Assembly: GCA_963970005.1 (NCBI GenBank)
Contig: CAXAMN010022696.1
Span: 304,507 to 368,506, forward strand
Direction of reading: 5' to 3'
Origin: Durusdinium trenchii
Taxonomy: Eukaryota > Sar > Dinophyceae > Suessiales > Symbiodiniaceae
DNA length: 64,000 nucleotides
Both the position numbers and the translations under genes were made by a program. Under the pieces are notes generated by a model that was not told where the DNA came from, ran no database searches, and was given only the letters and a program-made list of their open reading frames with translations. Below, one piece after another: positions 19,601-31,600 of the stretch; the stretch's first letter is position 1, and each line of letters opens with the position of its first letter.

Positions 19601-22600
19601 TGCCGGCAAAAGATGCGTCCAAACTTTTTTCCACCATCATTTGGATGCCAATCAGTTCAAAAAGGACAGTGGATCCCTGAGGATTGGAGCGTGCCTGGAA
19701 TGCCAGTTAGGTGCGGCTTTTGAGGAAGCAAGAGAAGGTTTTCCACTTCAGCTGACTCCCGTGCGTGGAGAAGAGAGGGGGGCCTTGGACGTCCTCTTGA
19801 TCACCACAGAGGGATCTTTTCCAGGGCACATCTTCTTGGTGGATTTCTTTGTAGCGGAAGTGCTGGATGCTAGGGGCACGGTCTTGTTTCGTGAAGGTTG
19901 GGATCCCTTCACGACAGAACGTATCTTTGAGCTTCTTTCACCTGCTAATCTTTGTGCAAGCTCGGCTACATGCTTTGTCGAGCTGGCAGAGGAACGATGG
20001 GCTTGGCCTCATCCATTCCATGCCAAATCCGGCAGCCGTCTGAAGGTTGTTGAAATCCCTGTGAATGAGGATGAGGATGATCTCTCCGATTGTAGCACTT
20101 GGTTCACAACGGATAGTTCATCAAGTTCCGACTCAGCAGCATCTTGGTGGGAAGAACCTGATCCAGAGCGCCTAACACTTGGGCGCGGTGGCTCACACCC
20201 AGGGGCCTGGACAGTCGAAGGAGGAACATGATGGGGGATTTTTTATGCAGTTGAACACAGAAACTACCCCACCCAATACTCTCTCGACGAGATCTCCTGA
20301 AGTCACAGTCTCTTTGGCTAGCAGTGGGCCTCCTCCCGTTGACCGACCGCTGCACTATACCAATTTGGAGGCAAACATATGTGAAGTAAGAAGATTTCTT
20401 CTGGGCTACTGGAGGGGACTTCCATGGCGCTCTATGCCACAACATTTGCTTGTTCACTGCATGGCTTTTAATGGACACGCCACCAGGACGCAGGAGGTTC
20501 AGTGTCCAGTGGAAACTTTCCTGGCGCCACATCCCTTCCGAGACCTCGGGAGCTGGTGTCAGGTACAAGGACAGCCGATGAATGTTGACCACTTCAGGGT
20601 GTTCCCATTGGCTTATGAGATCTACCAGAACATTCCATCATTGCTGATGGTCGAAAACTGTCGTGGCATGGACGTCCCGATTGCTGTCCGATATGAATCA
20701 CCAGAGCATGTGCTTCTTTTGACATATGTGGCAACACAGAGCCTGCAGGTGTATAACATCATCCAATGGGTTGGTCTACATGCCGACATCAACTACGACC
20801 TGGAGATTGCCAGGAATGGTGTTCTGGTAAACCAATATAGGATGACCACCTTCCGGCCTGGTGATTTGCTGTTGATTCGTGCCCACCCCTATGACGGGAG
20901 CACAACGGAAACAGGATTCTCTAGTGGATCAATGCCAGGAAGTTCTCAAGTCACCTGGTCATCTCAAGAAGGATCGGGCGATGGAAGTTTGCAATTGCAG
21001 TTTCCCCAGATTGCAGAAGAAGAGATGGTGGACGACGATCATGTTGGTTTCTTTCAATGGAGGGGACCTCCCTTTCATGGCGCGAATCCACGCACACCGC
21101 AGCCGGGGCAAGCTCCAGGCAGGACTCCAGATGAAGCCCTATGGGAAGTCAACACACGAATGCATGGGCTAGATCTGATCCAGCATGATATGGGAGCTTT
21201 TCTCTGGGCCCGTGAACGTTGGCCTCCCCTGATCATCCATGCTACGTGGGTAAATGGTTATTTCGTGGAACCCATGGGTGAAGGGGGCATCTCGCAGCGT
21301 GAGCTTATTGTTGCGGTCAGACGAGCGGTACAGAATGCTGTGCCCCCATGGGAGATGCTGGAGTTCGGCTTTGTGAGGCCCCAGCCTACCCCGTGGCAGG
21401 CACAGGATTTGGACGGCATGCATTTGTTGGCTGTCCCACGGGCTCTGAGGGCCTATGAGGTTGCAGTGCTGTTGGTGATTGAGCAAATTCGCGATGGCCG
21501 ATCGACAATCACTTTGAGGCCGTTGTTGGCCACTAGGAGACAGAACAAATGGAGCTTGCTGCAGATTGTGGGTCTTGATCAAGATTGTGCGGACCAGGTA
21601 TGCTCAGTAAGATGTGGGGCAATTCATCCCCTGGGGAGCCAATGGGTGCTCCTGGAAAGCTGGATGCGCATTGACATTGAGGTGGGTGAGTATCAGGATC
21701 AGTGTGGAGAACCTCTGGCGCGAATGGACTTGGGATCTCCACCAATCCATGAGGACACATCCACCTTTGGGGATGCGGCCTCCTTTCTTCAGTTCCCGTT
21801 CTCCGGCTCGAGTCGGCCGAACCATGATGATGGAACCCTCATGATGCTGGAGGAAGAAGAAATGACCTCCTTTTCACAAGCACCTCTTGATGTGCCAGAA
21901 TTGCCGGTTGAAGTTGCTGTTTTGGCTGACTGGGAGGTCACCAGGGTTTGGGCTGCTGCCGTGGATGCGGGCTTTCTGCGGCTATTCCGGGAACCTGATA
22001 GGGAACGAACGCTCACTGTCTATAACCTCGTGGACAGTGACACTTCTAATGTCCCGTATCGGATCTGCAAGATGGCCAGTGGGATTTCCAAGCTTTTTGG
22101 CCTGACACTACGTTGGTAGCACAGCCGCCTGGTTGTGTGGTTGTCCTAGCACCCCAAGATCAGTTGTTTGCCCACGCAGAACCTCGATGCTGGTATGTGG
22201 AATATATCTTGCAGCTGGAAGACCACTGTGCCAGTTATGCTGAAGTCGAGTTCATTGAACCCGAGGTGCGAGTTCGTGATGTACTAGCCCGAAGATCAGT
22301 GACAGCTCAGGCACTCAGTGGGGAGATGAGGATTGAGCACAACGGAGTCCTCTTGCAACCTTTCCATCGCCTTATTGTCCAACATGGCGATGTCTTGACT
22401 ATTGTGGTCAGCCGCAGAGCAGTACAGAGATTGCAAGGGGGACGATGGGACCCTGCCGTGGATGGGCAGATTGCGCTCTATGGATGGATGGCAGTTCTTT
22501 ATGCTGGTCCCCACCTATATGCGGGAAGGAGAATACCTCTGTCTTCGACCAGGGCGCAATCCGCCTGGAGGCATGGGGATTCTACGAGGAGCCATCAACT

Positions 22601-25600
22601 TCTATCATGATGAAAGATGGCTTCGAAGGCAAATGAGGAGGCTCTGGGTTGACTTCAGGGAGCGAGCATTTATGCAGGTGCAGTTGCACCCTACTGCGTA
22701 TGTCTCAACTCTCCTGCAGAAGTTTGCTCTTCTGGTTGTGGTCGACCTGGGACCACCTGGCACGAATACACCTGTGGTGATGGAATCCAGTGACGAAGAT
22801 TCGATACCCCTGCTGAGCACGCACATCCTGGCCTTCCGGCTCTGGAGACAAACATCACGACCTCGCCTGCTGCACATTTGGAGAACCTGGCAACAAGATG
22901 AAGAACTACGACCGGTCTCTTTATGGCACAATGGAGTGGCAGTGGAGCAGGATGACGATTTCCCTGTTGAAGCTGGTGATTACTTCTTTGTGAAAGCGGC
23001 TCCGAGAGGATGCAAGCGACCCAGACTGGACCAGCAGATTGCCAGAATGAGCCGACAAATGGTATCGGGCCGGTCCTTGATGCAGCGACACAGGATCAGA
23101 CGAGAAATCTCTGACGTCTATGAGGTGTATCAGAGATATTCCCCATTCCCGTCTATTTTTCGATGTGCACCTGGACACTGGCTCACTGGCCTACGGTCCT
23201 GCATTTTGGACCACTTGGGGGCTATGTGGCTTGACACAGACCGCACCAACGCTTTGATCTTGGAGGTCAAGCCCCAACCGGCTGGGAGACCGATGGGTGA
23301 GAAGATGGTGGTTCTGGCTATGCCGGGCTCTTACATGCCCACACAGAGTGTGATTTTGGTTGGCCTATACTTTTCTGACGTGCAGTACAAGCAGGTTCTT
23401 GTGATTCCCCACCTTCTCACCAGGCTACAATTCATTCAAGAGCTAGGGCTGACGAAAGAGTGTGGCAAGTACGGCATCTCTAGATGCCTAATTCAAGTCG
23501 GATTCGCACCCTGGGAGCAACAAGATCCGCATGCCCGACTACTGGCGCACTCAAGCTATCTTCAAGTTTGGGTGGATGGACAAGATCCAGGCAGTTGTCA
23601 GGACAATGCACCTGATGAAGGTATGTCCTCTCAGGAGTCAGATGACCAGGCTTTGCTGCAGGTTACCTGGCCGGGCCAAGAGGTTCTTGCTCTTCAGAAG
23701 CTCTCTCCTCCTGGCAACCCTGTGCGCTTTCATCCATGGGTGGAAGATGATGAGGACGAAGCGGGTGGTGGACATTATGACCCACGATGTGACAATGACT
23801 TTTGGCTGGAGTTCATACAGGGCACTACTAACACGAGTCGGGCCTCGGTGCATGCAGAGAATGAGACTCATGTGGAGGCAGTTCGAAGTCAACAAGCTGC
23901 CTTGCCCTTGCAGAATAGCACCTATTCCCAAGAGGCCACAAAGATGGAGGAAATGCGATCTTCTGCTGAAGTTGGACGGCAACTAAGTGCATTTGTGGAT
24001 AACTTCCTGGCCACTTTGGATGGAGAAGTCTGCCACAATCCCTTCGTGATGCAATTCTGTAAGGACTTGAATGCTGACACATTCCAGGATGCACATACAT
24101 GGCTCGATCAAAACGAATGGGTAGGGGAGAATGGCGAAGTCAACAACAACCTACCACTTCAGACGGATGCGGAGATTGACAATAAGAAGGTCCCGCTGCG
24201 TTTGGAAGAGATCCTGGGGACAACCTTTGCCCCCTGTAGTACATTTGGAAGTGAGGGCCCTGGGATTGACTTCAGAGAGGCCTGTGAGGCTTTGAATTGG
24301 TTCAATACTCACGTTGTGCAACCACATTTCAATCAGCAGCTTCGTTGGCATGATCATAGTTATCCTTGGATTTCTCTCCCTCAATGGCAGCTTCAGGAGG
24401 TGAAAGAACTCTGGTTCTACCTTGATGGCTCCAAGGATGAATACGGAACAGGAGCTGCGGTGACCCTATGGGCATGGGGTGAAGAATGGATGTGGGGTGG
24501 ATCTCTACAACATCATCTCCATGGCGAAATTGATGCTTACCATGGTGAAATTGCGGCGCAAATGATGGCCCTGAAATGGGTACATGATCTGTTTCGTACA
24601 GTGGGGCGATCATGGAGCGCTAAGCCAGCTGTGCACTTTTGCTTTGACTCTGACTCTGCTGCTGGGGTTGTCTTTGGACTTTACTCCAGTACGGATCCAC
24701 AATGTCAGAAGGCCAGGGCTCTGATGCACATGGTCCAGGTTGCACATGATATCTTGGTTGAGCCTCATCACACCAAAGCACACCTAGGGCACCCTGGCAA
24801 CGAAGCAGCTGATGTTCTTGCAAAGCACGCGGCCATCAACAGATTTAGAACAGATGCATTTTGGGAAGGATTTCGGTGTGAAGAGACCCTCCCAAACATG
24901 TGGACACAGTCCTTTTGGCTACTCTACCGCCGAGATCTTCGAGAATTTTGGCATGGCCACCGGCTGATTCTCCCAAGACCGCAAAAGGAGGCAGATGAAG
25001 AGGTAGCTGCAACCTTGGCAGGCTGGCAGGACCAGAGGGCGCCTGGGGCAGAAGTGGCACTTAAAGGCACCATAATGTCCTGCAATGTGTTGAATATTGC
25101 CCTCGCGGCCCTTCAAGAAACGCGTCTCAAGAATCTGGCGTTCAGGGATGATCACTATATGATCAGGTGCCACCCGGCTGAAAGGGGGCATGGCGGTGTC
25201 ATGTTAGCCCTCAATACCTTGTTCTTCCAGATCATTGAGGCTGATGGTCAGGTGCGACGAATTCATGAAGATCAATGGACTGTGGTGGCAAGCTCGCACA
25301 GATTCATCTTGACGAGATTGTGGACCGGCTCTGTGGATCTCCTCATTGCAAATCTACATGTCCCACACAGTGGGCACACTGTAGCTGAGCTCACTGATTT
25401 CTGGGAGACCTTTCAACGAGCAATACCAGATCATCTAAGAGGCAAAGAAATGATCCTGATGGGTGATTTCAACGCAAGGGTCGGCCAAGTGACTTCTACG
25501 GCCATAGGAGCCTGGGGCGGTGATGATGAATCCATAGCTGGAGGACTCTTGCATGAGTTCCTTCTGCGGCAAGGTCTCTTCTTGCCTGCCACCTTCGAGG

Positions 25601-28600
25601 GTATACATGAGGGACCTACATACACATGGATCCACCGCAATGGAGCCAAGGCACGATTGGACTATGTGGCCATACCTTTGAAGTGGACTACTACCAGACT
25701 ACGTACTTGGAATGACTTTGGGCTCCAGGCCCATCAACATTTGCATGATCATCTGGCTACATGTATGCAGCTCACTGCTACCATTGGCGGAAGCCCCGAG
25801 CTCACACGGAGTCGTCGAGCACCGCCCAGAGAGAAATTGGACGCCCTTCATGGGCCATTTGTGATGCGCCAGGTTGTTGACACTATGGCTCCGATCCCAT
25901 GGAACCTGGACATGCATCAACATGCACATGAGCTCGTGAAGCGCTTCAACCAAGGCATACAAACTGTCCTTCCTTTGAGGGGGCGCTTTCACCGCAAGCC
26001 CTATCTTGCTACAGACACTAAGGATGCTATCATTGTGAAGGCGGCCTGGCGGAAGACCATGTTACAGCTGCAAACGTGGATGAAGCAACATTCCCTGAGG
26101 ACATGTTTTTGTGCATGGGCACAATCGGCCCAGTCCCCCTCTTGGGAATGGCTAGCGGCTTTTGAACGCCTTATGGGAAGGCATTGGGCTCATGCAATGA
26201 AGCATTTTCGCCAGGTGAGAAACCAGACCACCACTCTTTTGAGGAGAGATGCCAACCACTTCTTCGATCAGCTGAAGCAGAGTTGGGGTGAAGTTGACTG
26301 CAGTGGAAGCACTCGTGAGCTGTGGCAGAAGGTCAAGATGTACCTCCCTAAGATGCAGATGAGACGAGAAGTTCGCAGTGCACAGCAACAGGAAGCGATG
26401 AGGGAACAATGGGAACCTCATCTTTGCCTGTTGGAGGCTGGCACACCAACCCAATTGAAGGAACTCTATGAGGAGGTGCTTGCAAAGCCACAGGAAAAAG
26501 AAGAGAACTGTGTGCACCACTTCGCGGACCTCCCGACTCTCACAGCAATAGAAGTCTCCCTCAGGCGCACTAAACCTGGGAAGGCTAGTGGCCCAGACGG
26601 CCTGGAGTCGACGTGGCTTCATTGTGCAGCTGGGGCAATGGGCACATGGGTGTACGACGCTGTGTTGAAGATGATGTACACCATGAACGAGCCCATTCAA
26701 TGGAAAGGCGGCACCCTCTACATGTTGCCAAAGGTGATCCAGCCCACAGAACCTTCGCAATTCAGAGGGGTGATGCTTCTTGGAGTACTCGTCCGCCGGA
26801 TCCATGCCCTATTCCGTGATGCCCTCATGGCTCAAGTTTCAGAACAGTCACCACCGGGGCAACTCGGAGGATTTCCGCATCAAGAGTGCCTTTTTGGAAG
26901 TCTTTATGTGCGCACTTTGATGAGGCGCGCATACCAGGCTAAGCTTCCCAGCGCCATCCTCTTTGTGGACTTGAGGGCGGCATTTCACTCCTTGGTGAGG
27001 GAGCTGGTTCTAGGGAAGGATCTTGGCGGACATGTGGACCTGATGGCGCTCCAAGAAACTTTGAAGAAGGAAGGTTTCGAGGATGACCTCATACACAAGA
27101 TGACGCACTCTCATGGAGTTCTTCCTGAAGGGCCCTTGAAGGCACTCATGCGCGAACTGCACGGATACACATGGTCCACTATCCATGGTAGAGGCGTGCG
27201 CACCGCAAGAGGCTCACGACCAGGGAGCCCTTTGGCGGATGCTTTGTTCCATTGCTTGATGAGCCCCATTGTTGCCAAGATTGAAACTCACTTGCAGGCC
27301 CGGCCCCAGCAGCGGCATGCCCGAGAAACCCTTGGCACTCAAGCGGTACAAGTGGTGTGGGCTGACGATTTAGCCGTACCACTCCTTGCTATGAGCAACG
27401 CTGGGATGGAGGCAGAGATCAAGTATGCCTTCGGTGTTGTCTTTGACATTTTCCATGAATATGGCATGACGCTCAATACGAGCAGGGGCAAAACAGAAGT
27501 TTTAGTGACTTATGCAGGTCCAGAAGCCCGTGCCTTCCCAGAAAGACTTCGAAGAGAGCCCCAGATGACTGTGCAGGTGGGAACATCGTCATCTACCATG
27601 TGCCTTGTCTTGGGGAATGCATATAAGCACTTGGGGACTACCATGGCCGCGGCAGGACGTCTCCACCTTGAGGTCAAGCGCAGAGTAGGACAGGCATGGG
27701 GTGCATTTCGTCAACTTGCTCGGCCAGTCTTTTTGAACAAGGCTCTCAAGGAATCCACACGCATTTTCCTGCTGGAGACATTGGTTTTCACTAAGCTGCT
27801 TTATGGATGTGGCAGTTGGAATGGCCTAACTCTAGCGGATGAGCACAAACTTTCGGTCTGCTACTTGGGTTTGCTTAGGCGGACTCTGGGACAGGTGAAG
27901 ACTCATGATGCTGAGGTTCTTAGTGACTTGGCCATCTTGCAGCGGACGGGATGTGCACCGATTATGGTGCGGATCTCGCGACAACGATTTCTTCTCGTTG
28001 CACGGGTGGCTCGCTTTGCACCGTCCTTTGTGCACGAGGAGTTGCTCCGGGAAGAGGCCGAGATGGCGCAAAGCTGGCGAGGCATGGTGACGGAGGACCT
28101 CGGATGGCTTCATGCCATGGTGGATCTCTCGACGTGGGGGACTACTTTGCCGGCGCTTTGGGAGGCTTGGCAGCATCAGAAACCAGGTTGGCAACATGTG
28201 CTGCGGAAAGCAGTGCAAAAATACCGGTGCATCATGCATCTTTTGCACACTGCGCCTGTGGAGCGTGGTGAAGAAGAGGAAACTCTTCAGGACCTCTGGA
28301 TGAAGGTGCACTGCAAATGCCACTGCGGGCAAGGTTTTGCCTCCTTGAAAGCGCTGCGAATGCATCAGACGACAGCCCATTCATGGCGCACGCCAATCTC
28401 GGGATACCTCCACGGGGCAACCTGTCCAGTCTGCCTTAGGCACTACTGGACGAAGAATCGCCTTCGAATTCACTTGAGGTATGTCTCCCGGAAGGGCATT
28501 GGCAACATTTGTGCTTCATGGCTGCAAACCTTTGGGGTGAGCGAAGAAGCGCGTGAGGGCCTCCCCGCAGATTCTTTTGTGGCCCTGAAAGGGGCATGCA

Positions 28601-31600
28601 GAGTGGAGGCAGTGCAGCTCCATGGACCTCGGGTTTTTGGAGCCACCGTTGACGATGTCACCACTTTGGAGCAGAACTTTCTCGACCTCAAAGAAGAGCT
28701 TGAGAGATCTGGGGTCTCCTTCCATCCGGACCCTGACTTCTTACAAGCTATCGGAGAGGAATGCGCTCAGGCTGCTGCCACTGGAAATGCAGTGCAAACC
28801 TTCTACCAGCAATGGGAAGATGTGGACATGGGCATTTTGCTCGGCATGGTCTTCCTATGGGGCACGCAGGGCGACCTTGATGAGAGGGGCATGCATTGGT
28901 GGAGGACTTGCCTGATGTCTGAACCGCAGGGTAGGACTCTTGTGCAGTTGCATGACTGGGCCGTCATGATCCAAAAAGCATGGCAGGTCCACAATGAGCG
29001 GCCGTCCCGGCCGCCCTATCGCGGCCCACAGAAAGGCCTGGATGGTTTGCATCGTGCTAGGATCCCATTTTGCTCGGAAGTGGCAACAATAAATGGTGAT
29101 TCCGCTGACGTGCTGAGCTTAATTTAGCTTTTGGCCTTAGCCGCTAACCTCCACAAGCCAACTGGCTTCCGAACGGATGCGAATGAAATGAAAATCACCA
29201 CCCCAGATCCTTTCTTCCCGGCCAGGCTTCGTGAATGCACACACCCACAGCACACAGATGCTTGGGCGAGGGCTTGTGTCTCCGCTGCCCCTGGACTTGT
29301 GGATCTTGCAGATGTTGGCGGTCACAGGCGGGTGAACGTCATGCGGGTCGTCTAACAGGGAGCGTCACCTCCAAAAGCATGCAAGTTACAAAAGCATTGA
29401 AACATGACGCGGTTTCTTGACAACAGCTGTCATTGGTACTGAGTCATTTGACGAGTATTGCGTTGGATAATCTGAGAAGTGCTGTTTTTCTTTCGAGTTG
29501 TTGGATGTGAGCTTGACGTGAAGAGTGCATACTTGCTTTTTAGGTGCTGCTGTGGAGAAGTTCGAGTCCCGAGCCAAGGCGGCGTATGTGGCTGCGCTCT
29601 TCTGTGGGGTCGAATGCCTCATGTCAGGCGGGCGGTTTGCTGGAGGTCGAGGTTTGGATGCTTGCATGCAACATGGTGGCAATTTTCTCGTCCGAAAACG
29701 ACATGGAAGAAACACATCATAATAATATACAAGACAATAATAATATAGAACCTAACAGCAATGGCCTGCAACCTAGAAGCGGTGGCCTCCAACCTAATCG
29801 CGATGGCCTCCAGCCCTGCATGCAACCAGGATTCTGAAAATTCTTCAGCTGGCAGCTGGTTTTGCCTGAATCATTGTGTAAGTTGTTGGCCATCCATTTC
29901 GATATTAAATCCCAGAATGAAAGTTGACAGATATCCCGTGCTGAGAATGCTGGGTTGCCGAGCTGCTTGGCTTTTTGTTGTGGCTGCCATGTTAACCCTT
30001 CGCACAGCAGCCCTTCCTTGTAGCCACCAATGCTCAAGATGTACAGGAGAATTTGCTCGTCCAAAACTCCCAAAACTCCGCGCCATGGCGAAGGAGGCTA
30101 GGCTACAGAGCCATGGACATACTTGGGCGTTTGAGTGCAAAAAANNNNNNNNNNNNNNNNNNNNNNNNNNNNNNNNNNNNNNNNNNNNNNNNNNNNNNNN
30201 NNNNNNNNNNNNNNNNNNNNNNNNNNNNNNNNNNNNNNNNNNNNNNNNNNNNNNNNNNNNNNNNNNNNNNNNNNNNNNNNNNNNNNNNNNNNNNNNNNNN
30301 NNNNNNNNNNNNNNNNNNNNNNNNNNNNNNNNNNNNNNNNNNNNNNNNNNNNNNNNNNNNNNNNNNNNNNNNNNNNNNNNNNNNNNNNNNNNNNNNNNNN
30401 NNNNNNNNNNNNNNNNNNNNNNNNNNNNNNNNNNNNNNNNNNNNNNNNNNNNNNNNNNNNNNNNNNNNNNNNNNNNNNNNNNNNNNNNNNNNNNNNNNNN
30501 NNNNNNNNNNNNNNNNNNNNNNNNNNNNNNNNNNNNNNNNNNNNCTGACGTGTGAACGCTGGCAACGTGCTGGGCTCGTGCTGGAGACCATTAGTAGCTG
30601 GGCGAAACGCTACCATGTTCAATCGCAACCTCAAGCGTAGAAACGAAGGTTTGGCATTTCCAGTCTTTTTGGAAATTGTTGGTTGGAGTCAGTTGGGAGC
30701 AAGCCTTGAAGAGTGTGTGTTGATACTTGCATTGGCATGGCCCCTGCTTATCTCTTCTATCTCCTGTGTTGCACTCAGGTAAACAGCGTTTGACTCCCGA
30801 TGGAATCGGCTACAGTATTGTGATCGACTCCTGCCGGAGAGCTTGCAAAACCAGCACAGGGGTGCCAAGTAGCGTGCCCTTGCTCCTAGTAGCGTCCTTG
30901 CTCCTAGTAACGATGCCGGAGCCCCTAGTAGCGTCCTTGCTCCTAGTAGTAAGGCCAGGAGCAACTGGGTTGACTTCCGTGAAAGGCTACTGCCAGAATT
31001 CCGTGAGACCAATCAGACCGCCAAGCTGTTCATACTCCAGACCAGGGTGGACCGGGTTCAGAGTTTTCCCAGCTTGCAACTTTTTTGGCTAAAAGCGGGA
31101 TCATGTGCCAGACCTCAACAGCGGTCATCTAGTGGCATCCAGTGGCCCTTTGGTTTTTGATGACACCCCTCATGCTGGCTCATTCTGATCAGTCCCAGAC
31201 TGACGGGAGCGATAGCCAAGAGCCCCCTAGATAGTAAGCACCATGCGCAATGATGCATTGTCATTTGGAACAACCAGGTGTTTTGAGAAATTGCCAACTT
31301 GACAGGTTGCACTGCCGTGCTGGACCGCGGTGGGCTGCGCTTTCAGCATGGTGATTTTTGTGCAAGTTGGTACAAGGCGAAAAGGTGCCCAAGTTGGTAC
31401 AAGGTACCTGAGGTTTCAAGGCCAAGTTTTTTTAAAAGCCCGCTCCCCGCCTCCCTACTTAATTAAGTAGGCTTCTAGTTACTAGAAGGCTTTATTGTTA
31501 CTGAAGGTGCAACGATTCCCAGTGAAAGAATTAATCGTTATCTCCTCCCTTGGCAAGGAAGTTTTGGAAGTTGCGGCACATAGCAACACTCCCCACTGTG

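Larger units (their letters stand above)
17807..29194 (+). mobile_element. Full-length 11.4-kb LINE (APE-class non-LTR retrotransposon)
   Basis: It is bounded by a 13-bp target duplication and ends with the A-rich tail GAATGAAATGAAAA (29181-29194). It has a 5' UTR of about 270 nt, ORF1 (zinc/coiled-coil protein) and a very long ORF2. The order in ORF2 is two hydrophobic segments, repeated NGV/GD modules, RNase H, APE endonuclease, RT and two zinc fingers. ORF2 is disrupted by a few frame changes in its first third, while the last 2,241 codons are open. The element sits in intron 3 of the amidohydrolase, same strand, about 20 bp before exon 4. RNase H ahead of APE is not the usual LINE order. 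Confidence 0.9.
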
